Shown here in pieces: positions 42,414 to 50,715 of a stretch of DNA of 64,000 bases (position 1 is its first letter; every line of letters begins with the position of its first letter). The notes under the pieces are model-generated. The model was not told where the DNA came from and ran no database searches. It worked only from the letters and a program-made list of their open reading frames with translations. Position numbers and translations under genes: made by a program. Where the stretch lies: assembly GCA_017527065.1 (NCBI GenBank), contig JAFXQO010000047.1, forward strand, positions 1 to 64,000, read 5' to 3'. Origin of the DNA: Clostridia bacterium. Lineage in GTDB: Bacteria > Bacillota > Clostridia > Christensenellales > Aristaeellaceae.

Positions 42414-43355
42414 ATGTCCTTTTCTACAGACGCAAAATCGGAAATCATGAGGCGGCCGCCGGAGAACATGGCCTGCGTGCGCGCCGAGCTGGCCGCGGCG
42501 TTCCTGCTGGCGGGCAGCATTTCTTTCAAGGGCGCGGGCCGCTACCTGCTCTCCGTGAGCAGCGAGAACGCGGCCGTGGCGCGCTATTGCTTCACGCAGG
42601 TCAAGAAGCTCGCGCGGGTGACGCCTGAGATCCAGACGGTGCGCTCGAACCAGCTGGGCGACCACGTGCGCTACCGGCTGGCGCTGTCGGAGGACGACTC
42701 CCTGGCCCTTCTGGACGCGCTGGGCCTTCTGGACAGCGCGTCCTTCCTCGGCATACGCCGGGAGCCGCCGGAGGGCATGCTCGACCGGGAGGACTGCCGC
42801 CTGGCCTGGGCGCGCGGGGCGTTCCTGGCCACGGGCTGGGTGAACAGCCCGGATAAGGCGTATCATCTGGAATTCGCCATGCCGGACGAAGGCCACGCCC
42901 AGGCCCTCGCCCATCTGCTGACGGGCATGGGCTACCACTGCGGCCTGACCGGGCGGAAGAGCCAGTCGGTGGCGTATGTCAAGGACGCGGAGGGCGTGAG
43001 CCGGCTGCTGGCGTCCCTGGGCGCGTTCGGCGCGTACCTGGCCGTCGAGAACGCCCGCATTCTGAAGCAGATGCGCGGTAGCGTCAACCGGCAGACGAAC
43101 TGCGACGACTCCAACACGGACAAGACCGTGCGCGCGGCGGAAAAGCAGCTGGCCGACATCGAATACCTGCGGCTTCACGGTGGGCTGGACGGCCTGCCCC
43201 GGCCGCTTCGGGAGATCGCCGAGGCGCGGCTGAACAATCCGGACGCGAACCTGACCGAGCTGGGGCAGCTGCTCGACCCGCCCATCGGCAAATCCGGCGT
43301 AAACAACCGCCTGCGCCGCCTGAGCGCGCTGGCGGAGGAAAAGCGGGAAAAATGA
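42414..43355 (+). CDS. whiA: DNA-binding protein WhiA
   Basis: Gram-positive DNA-binding protein linked to cell division; it has a degenerate LAGLIDADG homing-endonuclease fold and a C-terminal HTH. The 313-residue sequence has the conserved RAELAAAFLLAGSI, GAFLATGWVNSPDKAYHLEF, LASLGAFGAYLAVENARILKQ, the RGSVNRQTNCDDSNTDKTV stretch and the HTH NLTELGQLLDPPIGKSGVNNR. It lies 3 bp after murB. In most Firmicutes rapZ and yvcK stand between murB and whiA; here they are absent. Confidence 0.95.
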   Translation: MSFSTDAKSEIMRRPPENMACVRAELAAAFLLAGSISFKGAGRYLLSVSSENAAVARYCFTQVKKLARVTPEIQTVRSNQLGDHVRYRLALSEDDSLALLDALGLLDSASFLGIRREPPEGMLDREDCRLAWARGAFLATGWVNSPDKAYHLEFAMPDEGHAQALAHLLTGMGYHCGLTGRKSQSVAYVKDAEGVSRLLASLGAFGAYLAVENARILKQMRGSVNRQTNCDDSNTDKTVRAAEKQLADIEYLRLHGGLDGLPRPLREIAEARLNNPDANLTELGQLLDPPIGKSGVNNRLRRLSALAEEKREK

Positions 43356-43371
43356 GACGCCTACGGCCGGG

Positions 43372-44580
43372 TCATTTGCCCCGGATGGCGCTGATGCGGT
43401 CGCTCAGCGTGGGATGGGAATAGGAGAGCAGCACCGTGAGCCGCGAGGGCGCGAGGCAGCCCAGGTCCTCGCGATAGAGCTTCTTGAGGCCGCTGATGAG
43501 CGCCTCGCCGCAGCCCTCCCGCACGGCCTGCCGGTCGGCGCGGTATTCCTGCCTGCGTGTGAAGGCGTTCGTGACCAGGCTGAACAGGGGGCTCAGCAGC
43601 GCCAGCTCGACCGCGCTCATAAGGATCAGCGCGAAGCCGTAATTGACGCCGTCGAAGCCGAACGCCCGGAAGGGCGCCTCGCCGCGCACGGTCAGCCAGA
43701 GCAGAAGGGCCATGGCCGCCATGCTGAACAGGCTCATTCCCTGCATTTTCAGCGTGTCTTTGTGGAGCCCATGGCCCATCTCATGGGCGAAAATGGCGCA
43801 GATTTCATCCGTCGTCATGACGGAGAGCAGGTTGTCGTACAGCACGATGGTCTTCATGCGGCCGAAGCCGGTGAAGTAGGCGTTCGATTTGGTGCTGCGC
43901 TTCGAGGCGTCCATCACCTGGATCTCCCTCACGCGGTAGCCGTGCCTGGCCATGAGCTCGGTCAGACGCGCGCGCAGTTCACCCTCCTCCAGCGGCGTAA
44001 ACTTGTTGCGAATGCGGCTGAGGACGGGATACAGGAAGCTGATGCCCAGCCCCAGCGCGAACAGGAGCGCCGCGAACAGGAGCACGATCCAATCGCCCAG
44101 CGCGCGATACAGCGCGATGAACGCCGCCATCAGGCCGACGCTCAGGATGAGCCCGATACAGAAATTGATGATCTGATCGCGGACGAAGGTGCCCGTCTTC
44201 GTGCGGTTGAAGCCGTATCGCGCCTCGATCTTCATGGTGTCGTACCAGTCGAAGGCGACGCCTATGGCGGTGTCGATCAGCTGCTGGAACACCAGCACGG
44301 CGATCATCTGTCCGTAAGCGTTCCAGCCCGCGGGGACGACGGCGGCGTGGGCGTTGAAGAGCAGCAGGAAGAACATGACCAGCCCGCTCAGGCCGGTCGA
44401 GAACATGGCGAGGCGGTTCTTGTCCTTGTTATAGGCCTGCCACTTGGCGTATCGCCCGGCGTCATAGACGTCGCTGACGTTGGCCGGCATGGGGTTCTTG
44501 CCGGAACGATAGGAAAGCAGGTGCAAAAACTCCTGCCACAGCGTGGTGAGGGCGACGACAATCAGACACAGTGTTTTCAT
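43372..44580 (-). CDS. M48-family membrane metalloprotease (Ste24-like)
   Basis: Zinc endopeptidase in the membrane, related to CAAX prenyl protease Ste24 and HtpX. The 402-residue protein begins MKTLCLIVVALTTLW, has several membrane helices before the catalytic domain, and carries the zinc motif HEMGH within IFAHEMGHGLHKDT; the third ligand Glu probably lies in TRRQEYRADRQAV. The order of helices and the region FDWYDTMKIEARYGFNRT are Ste24-like rather than HtpX-like. The start at 44580 follows AAGGAGG; a 20-codon extension upstream runs into the trxA terminator. The substrate is unknown. Confidence 0.9.
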   Translation of the reverse strand: MKTLCLIVVALTTLWQEFLHLLSYRSGKNPMPANVSDVYDAGRYAKWQAYNKDKNRLAMFSTGLSGLVMFFLLLFNAHAAVVPAGWNAYGQMIAVLVFQQLIDTAIGVAFDWYDTMKIEARYGFNRTKTGTFVRDQIINFCIGLILSVGLMAAFIALYRALGDWIVLLFAALLFALGLGISFLYPVLSRIRNKFTPLEEGELRARLTELMARHGYRVREIQVMDASKRSTKSNAYFTGFGRMKTIVLYDNLLSVMTTDEICAIFAHEMGHGLHKDTLKMQGMSLFSMAAMALLLWLTVRGEAPFRAFGFDGVNYGFALILMSAVELALLSPLFSLVTNAFTRRQEYRADRQAVREGCGEALISGLKKLYREDLGCLAPSRLTVLLSYSHPTLSDRISAIRGK

Positions 44581-44604
44581 GGGAACCTCCTTGCGCGCAT
44601 GTGA

Positions 44605-44637
44605 AAACCCGCCCGCCGTGACGGCGCGGGCGGGTTT
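44605..44637 (-). terminator. Terminator after trxA
   Basis: AAACCCGCCCG and CGGGCGGGTTT form an 11-bp stem with an inner CCG/CGG; read on the minus strand it is followed by TTTT. It separates trxA from the M48 gene, which may still receive read-through. Confidence 0.8.
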
Positions 44638-44651
44638 CATGTCGGCGTGGT

Positions 44652-44957
44652 TTATTCGATTTCTGAAACGATGGCTTCGATGGCTTCGTAATCGTGATAG
44701 CCCACGACCGTCTTGGCTATCTTGCCGTTTTTCATGAACACCAGCGTGGGAATGGCGGAAACGCCGAATTGGCCGGCCAGTTCAGGCTGTTCGTCCACAT
44801 TCACCTTGCACACCTTCAGCGCCGGGATGGCGCCCTCGATTTCCTCCAGCACCGGCGCCTGCATACGGCAGGGGCCGCACCAGGTTGCCCAGAAATCGAC
44901 GACCACAAGGCCGCTTGCCGTCGCATTTGCAAAATTCTCTTTCGTGAGTTCAGTCAT
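44652..44957 (-). CDS. trxA: Thioredoxin
   Basis: Protein disulfide reductase of 101 residues with the active site WCGPC (26-30), the strand VVVDFWA before it and the cis-proline region [15 protein letters not shown] strong AGGAGG ribosome-binding site precedes the ATG. It has its own consensus promoter and terminator, so it is a single-gene unit. Confidence 0.97.
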   Translation of the reverse strand: MTELTKENFANATASGLVVVDFWATWCGPCRMQAPVLEEIEGAIPALKVCKVNVDEQPELAGQFGVSAIPTLVFMKNGKIAKTVVGYHDYEAIEAIVSEIE

Positions 44958-45042
44958 AAGTCATTCCTCCTTTTTTAGCGCTTTCGATTGGAAAAAGCGC
45001 CGCTATTAGCCTGCGCGTTTTTTCCATCCTTATGATGAGTCT

Positions 45043-45071
45043 ATCATACTGTATCGCCGCGGGCCTGTCAA
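45043..45071 (-). promoter_or_regulatory. Promoter of trxA
   Basis: On the minus strand perfect TTGACA, 17 bp, TATGAT, about 85 bases upstream of the trxA ATG. Confidence 0.8.
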
Positions 45072-45160
45072 GGGGAGAAAGGATTTCATTTCCTCTCCGG
45101 CCGCTTGGAAGGCGGCTTGTTTGGGAGTGCGGATGAAGGCTGTTTTTTGCGGAGGCATCT

Positions 45161-45189
45161 TGATTTTGCATGCGATACGGCTTATAATA
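45161..45189 (+). promoter_or_regulatory. Promoter of the secreted two-repeat protein gene
   Basis: TTGATT, 17 bp, perfect TATAAT, about 60 bases upstream of the ATG at 45249. The gap 44958-45248 holds this and the divergent trxA promoter; nothing else is visible. Confidence 0.75.
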
Positions 45190-45248
45190 ATCATGATCAA
45201 ATTGAGTCGCGGAATTCTTTCCCCGACGGACAGTTAGGAGGTTTTCCC

Positions 45249-45989
45249 ATGAAGCAATTCATTCGCACCATCGCCCTGATTGCGCTCGTCGCGCTGTTCT
45301 GCTCCTGCGCCCTGGCCGAAACGACCCCGTTCGAGGCGCTTCTCGCCCAGCGGCAGGAAATCGACCGCCAGCTGATCGCCGCCGGGGGCTTCGGTCCCTT
45401 CCCCATCGCGCAGGGCGATTTCGAGATCGGCGTCGACCTTCCGGCCGGCACCTACGCCGTCGAAACCAGCGTTCTGACCGCGATATCCGTCTATGAAACC
45501 GCGCCCGCTGAGGGCGTCGAACCCATCTTCGCCTGCACCGTCAAGCAGAAGGAACCCCTGCAGGAGCTCGTGCTGTCGGAAGGCAATGTGCTCGTCATGA
45601 GCGGTTCCCAGACGACCTTTACCCTCGTAGCCGCTGAAAACACGGAAAACGCGCCCACCGAGGCGTTCTATGAGACGCTCAAGGCCATGCGCCAGGCGAT
45701 CGACGCGCAGATGACCGCCGACGCGTCCTACGTGGATCTGAAGACGGCGCACGCCACCTATACCGTCGGCGTCGACCTCCCCGCGGGCGTCTACTGCACG
45801 GACAATCCGCCCATGTGCGTCGTGGCCATCTACAACGGCAATCCCAGTCAGGATGAGAACCTGGCCGTGATGTACACCATAACCAGCCATGAGCCCGTGG
45901 AGAAATTTACCCTCGAGGAGGGCCAGACCCTCGTGATCGACGGCATGAAGGAAATCGAGATCAGCACCTACATCGGCCTGAAATTCTGA
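45249..45989 (+). CDS. Secreted protein with two tandem beta-rich repeats
   Basis: I do not recognise a named family. The 246-residue precursor has a signal peptide (MKQFIRTIALIALVALFCSCALAE) that could be cut at ALA; the FCSC stretch is not a clean lipobox. After it come two similar units of about 100 residues, each with a helix (EALLAQRQEIDRQLIAAG; ETLKAMRQAIDAQMTADA) and then the shared strand motif (GDFEIGVDLPAGTYAVET; ATYTVGVDLPAGVYCTDN), ending in a TFTL or FTLEEGQTL strand. This looks like an internal duplication of a small beta-sandwich domain. An AGGAGG ribosome-binding site fixes the start. Confidence 0.85.
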   Translation: MKQFIRTIALIALVALFCSCALAETTPFEALLAQRQEIDRQLIAAGGFGPFPIAQGDFEIGVDLPAGTYAVETSVLTAISVYETAPAEGVEPIFACTVKQKEPLQELVLSEGNVLVMSGSQTTFTLVAAENTENAPTEAFYETLKAMRQAIDAQMTADASYVDLKTAHATYTVGVDLPAGVYCTDNPPMCVVAIYNGNPSQDENLAVMYTITSHEPVEKFTLEEGQTLVIDGMKEIEISTYIGLKF

Positions 45990-46062
45990 TCCCGAATCGC
46001 AGCGTCCCCATGCGCACCGCCCGCCGGCGGCGCGCCGTATTACGCGAAAGGACTGTATCGGC

Positions 46063-47109
46063 ATGAGCATCATCACCATCGTCGGCGCGGGCATGATGGG
46101 CACCGCCATCGGCTATCCCGCCGCCGGAAACGGCCATGAGATCCGCCTGGTGGGCACCCCGCTGGACGACGCCATCATCGACCACGCCATCGCCACCCAC
46201 ACTCACCTGACGATGAAACGGCCCATTCCCGACGGCTTCAAATTCTATCATTTCTCCGAGCTCAGCGAGGCCATGGAGGGCGCGGAACTGATCGTAAGCG
46301 GCGTTTCGAGCTTCGGGGTCGAGTGGTTTTCGGAGACCATGCTGCCCCTCATCCCGGAGGAGATGCCCATTCTCGGCGTCACAAAGGGCATGGTCGACCT
46401 GCCGGACGGCTCGCTCATCTCCTACCCCGAATACTACCGCACCCGGCACCCGGGCCGCAAGATGCGCCTGTGCGCCGTGGGCGGCCCCTGCACCAGCTAC
46501 GAGCTGGCCGACCACGACCCGACCGAGGTCTGCTTCTGCGGCGACGAACCGCAGCTGCTGCGCTGGATCAAGAGTCTGTTTGAATGCGACTACTACCACA
46601 TCAGCCTGTCCACCGACGTGCGCGGCGTGGAATGCGCCGTGGCGATGAAAAACGCCTACGCGCTGGGCGTGTCGCTGGCCATCGGCCTGTCGGAGCGCAT
46701 CGAGGGCGTGGGCGGCCGGGAACACTACAACTCGCAGGCCGCGCTGTTCGGCCAGAGCGTGCGCGAGATGCGCCGCCTGATCCGCCTCTCTGGCAGCGGA
46801 GACGACAATATCGTGCTGGGCGCGGGCGACCTGTACGTGACCGTGTTCGGCGGGCGTACCCGCAAGATCGGCACGCTGCTGGGCCGCGGGCTGAGCTTCG
46901 ACGAGGCCATGGCGGCGCTCTCCGGCGTCACGCTGGAATCCATCGTCATCGCCACCCGCACCGCGCGCGCCGTGCGGCGGCTCATCGAACGCGGCAAAGC
47001 GCGCGAGGCTGAATTCCCCCTGCTCATGCACATCGACGACATCATCAACGGCGGCAAGCCCGTGGATATTCCCTGGAACAAGTTTGAAACGGAATACGGC
47101 ATGGACTGA
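46063..47109 (+). CDS. NAD(P)-dependent glycerol-3-phosphate dehydrogenase-like protein
   Basis: A 348-residue Rossmann-fold dehydrogenase of the GpsA superfamily. The nucleotide-binding loop is VGAGMMGTAIGYPAAGNGHE, with the family LGVTKGM and the C-terminal helices VECAVAMKNAYALGVSLAIGL (compare the catalytic KNV region of GpsA) and GAGDLYVTVFGGRTRKIGTLLGRG. It differs from ordinary GpsA in several positions and lacks plsY/engA-type neighbours, so it may act on a related polyol phosphate. It lies after the secreted protein gene and before a bidirectional terminator. Confidence 0.8.
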   Translation: MSIITIVGAGMMGTAIGYPAAGNGHEIRLVGTPLDDAIIDHAIATHTHLTMKRPIPDGFKFYHFSELSEAMEGAELIVSGVSSFGVEWFSETMLPLIPEEMPILGVTKGMVDLPDGSLISYPEYYRTRHPGRKMRLCAVGGPCTSYELADHDPTEVCFCGDEPQLLRWIKSLFECDYYHISLSTDVRGVECAVAMKNAYALGVSLAIGLSERIEGVGGREHYNSQAALFGQSVREMRRLIRLSGSGDDNIVLGAGDLYVTVFGGRTRKIGTLLGRGLSFDEAMAALSGVTLESIVIATRTARAVRRLIERGKAREAEFPLLMHIDDIINGGKPVDIPWNKFETEYGMD

Positions 47110-47122
47110 CCGGCTGCGCGAT

Positions 47123-47168
47123 AAAAAAGCGACTCTTCCCTGTTTTCATGGGGAAGAGCCGCTTTTTT
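47123..47168. terminator. Bidirectional terminator between converging genes
   Basis: AAAAAAGCGACTCTTCCC pairs with GGGAAGAGCCGCTTTTTT with a single mismatch and a 10-base loop. With A-run and T-run at the two ends it can stop transcripts from both strands: the dehydrogenase on plus and the long T-box operon on minus. Confidence 0.93.
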
Positions 47169-47176
47169 AATGCCGT

Positions 47177-48253
47177 CTACCGCCAAGCGGCGAGCCCGAT
47201 CTTGCGGATGGTGGTCCGCGCGAGGCAGATGCGGTCCGCTTCGCCCCCGCTGCAATAGGAGAGGAGCAGGCCGCTGTCCTCCGTGAAGAACAGCGCGGGA
47301 TAGCAGTAGCCGTGGCCCGGCTCGTCCTCGAGAATCACGGGCGGCGACCAGGTCGCGCCGTCGTCGTCCGAACAGGCCATGACCAGCGGCGTCCGGCCCC
47401 AGCCCGCGGGGGTGGTTTCGCGGCCGAAGTAATTCGGGATGGGATTCCACACCGCGTACAGCCGGCCGCCGGGATGGCGCGCGATCTTCAGCGGCGAGGC
47501 GGGCGAGGTAAACACCGAGGGCTGCGCGCCCGTCCAGTGTTCGCCGCCGTCGTAGGAGAACATCTCATACTGCGCCATCAGATCCGTGCGGCACCAGGCC
47601 CAGAGCGAACCGTCCCGCCGCTCGATCACGCCGGGCTCCTGAAGCCCCGTGCGGGAGCGGGTGAAGGGCAGGCTCACCGTATCCGCCGCCTCGCTCCAGG
47701 TCAGTCCGTCGTCGTCCGAGAGGACGAACACCGCCGTGGCGCGGCCGTCCATATGCGCCTCGCCCGGCAGGTGATTCGAGCGGTGATACGCCAGCGGCAG
47801 CACGATCCGCCCGCTTTTCAGGCGGACGGCGCGGTCGTTGTTGATCACATAGCAGCCCTGCGCCATGTCCGCCAGGCAGTCCACCCGGCTGTAGAAGGAG
47901 GCGCCCTCGTCCCTCGAACGGCACAGATACACCTGATACACCGCCGCCGACGCCTTCGCAATCAGGAAAAGACCAAGGTCGCCGTTTTCCATGCGCAGGA
48001 GCGACACGCTCATGACGTTGATCGCGCCGAATTCTTCCGGCGTCGTCATCACCCGCGGCTCGCTCCAGGTCTCCCCCTCGTCCCGGGACAGGCGGCCCAC
48101 GATCTCCGCGTGGGCGTTGTCGCTGGTCGTGCCGGTGAAGCGGCTGTACGCGAACAGGATCGCCCCGTCCTTCAGGCGGATGAACGCCCCTTCGCTTTGG
48201 CGGGTGTAGGTGGCGTCCGGGCTGAACAAAGCCGTGATATGTCCCCTTTTCAT
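47177..48253 (-). CDS. Intracellular sialidase-fold (BNR/Asp-box) protein
   Basis: A 358-residue six-bladed-propeller protein of the sialidase superfamily. Five Asp-box repeats (SxDxGxxW type) are visible: SRDEGETW, SRDEGASF, SDDDGLTW, SYDGGEHW and SDDDGATW. There is no signal peptide, so it is cytoplasmic and would work on imported sugars or small glycans. The exact activity is unclear: the FRIP-type arginine of classical sialidases is not obvious near the N-terminus. It overlaps the TRM11-like gene by 4 bp and is the last gene of the long minus-strand unit. Confidence 0.82.
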   Translation of the reverse strand: MKRGHITALFSPDATYTRQSEGAFIRLKDGAILFAYSRFTGTTSDNAHAEIVGRLSRDEGETWSEPRVMTTPEEFGAINVMSVSLLRMENGDLGLFLIAKASAAVYQVYLCRSRDEGASFYSRVDCLADMAQGCYVINNDRAVRLKSGRIVLPLAYHRSNHLPGEAHMDGRATAVFVLSDDDGLTWSEAADTVSLPFTRSRTGLQEPGVIERRDGSLWAWCRTDLMAQYEMFSYDGGEHWTGAQPSVFTSPASPLKIARHPGGRLYAVWNPIPNYFGRETTPAGWGRTPLVMACSDDDGATWSPPVILEDEPGHGYCYPALFFTEDSGLLLSYCSGGEADRICLARTTIRKIGLAAWR

Positions 48254-49254
48254 CGGTCTTCTCCCCTTTTATTCATGAGATACACGGCGGCCTTTTTCCC
48301 GTTCACCAGCGTATCGTAACGTTTTCGGAGGACAAAATCCGTGCGCCGCACGGCGGCTTCATACTCCGCCTTCCGCGCGGAAAGCAGTATGACGGAGCCG
48401 TCCGGCTTGAGGACCCTGTCAAATTCTCCCAGCATCGCCCGGTAAAACGCCTCAATATCTTCTATGTCCTCATAAAAACCCCAGGGGGGATCCGTAATGA
48501 TCGCGTCGATCGTTCCGTCCGGAATATCCGCCATGTTCAGCGCGTCCCGGCGGGCGACGGACACGCCGGGCGCGTCTTTGAACCGCCGCCGCAGATCGGA
48601 CACGCGCTCGGGGTCACTGTCGGACGCCATGATCCTCGCGCAGGAAAAACGGCTGGCCAGCTGCTGCGGGATCGCGCCGTAGCCGGCGAAGGGATCAAGC
48701 ACGGTAACATCTCCCTCGACGCCGCCCAGCGCGCACATGAAATAAGCAAATTCCGGCCTCAGCTCACCCTTATGGAGGTTCTTCTCCGTGCTCTTCCGCT
48801 TTGCCAGCAGCCGGCAGAAAAAGCCGACCCGCTCGCTCCGCTGGAGAAACCAGTATTCCGTCTGGGGAGAAACGCGGTCGACGCGGTTCCGTGTCAGCCG
48901 GCATATCTTCTCCTCGATCTGGGCCGTAACCCTCTTGTCAGCCCCCACAAACTGATTGTTCACGGAATAGCGGATGCGGAACGTTCCCCTGGCCGCGCCC
49001 GGAAACGCGTCCGCCGAAAGGACGTCGCGGGCCATTCTGGCGATTTCGCAGTTCGCGCCCGCATACTTCCGGATCACCAGAAAGGAATTGTTGAATACGA
49101 ATACGTTTTCGATCTGGCTTTCCCTGCCGCTGTAGACATAATCGACCAGCCCGTCGTATACGCGCAGTATCCTTGCCCCCGGCAGAAGCCGCTTCATCAT
49201 GGCGGGGATCGCGTCGGAAAACCCCGTGGTAAAGCTGGAAATGTACTCCCCCAT
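48250..49254 (-). CDS. TRM11/UPF0020-like RNA or DNA methyltransferase
   Basis: A 334-residue SAM-dependent methyltransferase. The N-terminal part (VFVFNNSFLVIRKYAG ... FRIRYSVNNQFVGADK) resembles a THUMP-like RNA-binding region, and the catalytic part has VLDPFAGYGAIPQQL and the NPPY-type motif TDPPWGFYED, as in TRM11-like N2-guanosine tRNA methyltransferases. The substrate is therefore most probably RNA. It begins 3 bp after the serine-dehydratase remnant and overlaps the sialidase-fold gene downstream by 4 bp. Confidence 0.82.
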   Translation of the reverse strand: MGEYISSFTTGFSDAIPAMMKRLLPGARILRVYDGLVDYVYSGRESQIENVFVFNNSFLVIRKYAGANCEIARMARDVLSADAFPGAARGTFRIRYSVNNQFVGADKRVTAQIEEKICRLTRNRVDRVSPQTEYWFLQRSERVGFFCRLLAKRKSTEKNLHKGELRPEFAYFMCALGGVEGDVTVLDPFAGYGAIPQQLASRFSCARIMASDSDPERVSDLRRRFKDAPGVSVARRDALNMADIPDGTIDAIITDPPWGFYEDIEDIEAFYRAMLGEFDRVLKPDGSVILLSARKAEYEAAVRRTDFVLRKRYDTLVNGKKAAVYLMNKRGEDR

Positions 49255-49257
49255 ACG

Positions 49258-49500
49258 CTACACCACGCCCCGGTAAATGCTCGCCAGTCCGCCGTGGGAG
49301 GTTTCGCGGTATTTCTCGTCCATATCCTTGCCCGTGCCGTGTCCCTCGCCGGCAAAGGCCAGCGAGCCGAAAAGCGTCATCCGGTAGGCGTCCGCCTCCG
49401 GGTAACGCTCGCCGAACAGGCGCGCGGCGCGATAAGGGCCGACCGTATGGAAACTGGACGGCCCGTTGCCGTTTTTATAAACGCCCCTGATGCTCTTCAT
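49258..49500 (-). pseudogene. N-terminal remnant of an L-serine dehydratase
   Basis: An 80-codon frame beginning MKSIRGVYKNGNGPSSFHTVG and continuing GPYRAARLFGERYPEAD, YRMTLFGSLAFAGEGHGT. This matches the start of iron-sulfur L-serine dehydratases (their GPSSSHTMGP motif appears here as GPSSFHTVGP), but everything after the first ~60 residues is missing and the frame ends YRGVV-stop. The altered motif and the truncation mean it is not a working enzyme. It lies 2 bp after the aminotransferase stop and 3 bp before the TRM11-like gene, so it is still transcribed. Confidence 0.75.
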
Positions 49501-49502
49501 TT

Positions 49503-50693
49503 TTACTTCACAACTTCCCCGAAGATCGCGCCCAGCCGCTTCACGCCTTCCACGATACGCTCGTCGCTCATGGTGGAGTAGTTCAGGCGCAGCGCGCTGC
49601 AGGGCTTGTCCATATCCACCATGAAGGTGTTGCCCGGCACGTAGACCACCTTGTTCGCCGCGCAGGTCGGGGCCAGCGCCAGCGTGTCGATGCCGTGGCC
49701 CAGATCGCACCACACGAACAGGCCGCCCTTCGGCGTGGTGTGGGTGACGCCCTTGGGGAAATAGGTCTCGATGGCGTCCAGCATGGTGGCGCACTTGTGG
49801 GCGTAGTTGGCGCGCATCTTCACGATCAGCGCGTCGATGTCGTAGCGTTTCATGAATTCATAGGCCAGCAGCTGGGGCAGCATGGCGGTGTGCACGTCGG
49901 AAACCTGCTTCGCCACGACGACCTTCTGCACGATGGCCTTGTCCGCGCACATGAAGCCCACCCGCAGGCCGGGGGCCAGGATCTTCGAGAAGGAGCCGCA
50001 GTAGATCACCAGGCCCTCCGTGTCCATGGATTTGATCGTGGGCAGCTTCGTGCCGTCAAAGGTCAGCTCGCCGTAGGGATTGTCCTCGATGATCACCACG
50101 CCGTGCTTCTTCGCCACCTCGTACAGCGACCTGCGCTTTTCGACGCTCATCGTCGCGCCCATGGGGTTCTGGAAGGTGGGAATGGTGTAGATCAGGCGCA
50201 CGTTGTCATTCCGCTCGATGGCCTTTTCCAGCGCCTCGATGTTCATGCCGTCCTCGTCCATGGGCACGCCCACCAGATGCGCGCCGTAGGAGCGGAAGGC
50301 GTTCGTCGCGCCGATGAAGCTGGGCTCCTCCACGATGACCGTGTCGCCCTCGTTCACCAGCGCCTTGGTGGACAGCTCGATGCCCTGCTGGCCGCCGGAG
50401 ACGATGATCACGTCGTCGCCCTCGCGGTCGATACGCTCCTTTTCCTTCAGGCGCGCCTTCACGGCCTCGCGCAGGGGATTGTAGCCCTCCGTCACGCCGT
50501 ACTGCAGCGACAGCACCGGCTGGTTTTTCAGGAGATCCTGCGCGATTTCGGCCAGCTGCTCGTTCGGGAACAGCTCCGGCGCGGGATTGCCGCCCGCCAG
50601 GGAAATGACCGAGGGATCCGCGGCGAATTTGAAGATTTCGCGGATGGCGGAGCCGCGAATCGCGCTCATCCGGTTGGAAATTTGAAACTCCAT
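49503..50693 (-). CDS. PLP-dependent aminotransferase (aromatic/2-aminoadipate type)
   Basis: Class I/II fold-type I aminotransferase of 396 residues, in the group that includes 2-aminoadipate and aromatic aminotransferases. Seen: SLAGGNPAPELFP, LQYGVTEGYNPLREAV, the PLP-contact DNPYGELTF, and the Schiff-base Lys in GSFSKILAPGLRVGF. Together with the neighbouring indolepyruvate oxidoreductase it would interconvert aromatic amino acids and arylpyruvates. It lies 22 bp after iorB and is controlled by the T-box at 54.8 kb. Confidence 0.9.
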   Translation of the reverse strand: MEFQISNRMSAIRGSAIREIFKFAADPSVISLAGGNPAPELFPNEQLAEIAQDLLKNQPVLSLQYGVTEGYNPLREAVKARLKEKERIDREGDDVIIVSGGQQGIELSTKALVNEGDTVIVEEPSFIGATNAFRSYGAHLVGVPMDEDGMNIEALEKAIERNDNVRLIYTIPTFQNPMGATMSVEKRRSLYEVAKKHGVVIIEDNPYGELTFDGTKLPTIKSMDTEGLVIYCGSFSKILAPGLRVGFMCADKAIVQKVVVAKQVSDVHTAMLPQLLAYEFMKRYDIDALIVKMRANYAHKCATMLDAIETYFPKGVTHTTPKGGLFVWCDLGHGIDTLALAPTCAANKVVYVPGNTFMVDMDKPCSALRLNYSTMSDERIVEGVKRLGAIFGEVVK

Positions 50694-50715
50694 TGTTCTC
50701 CTGCCTCCCGCAATA

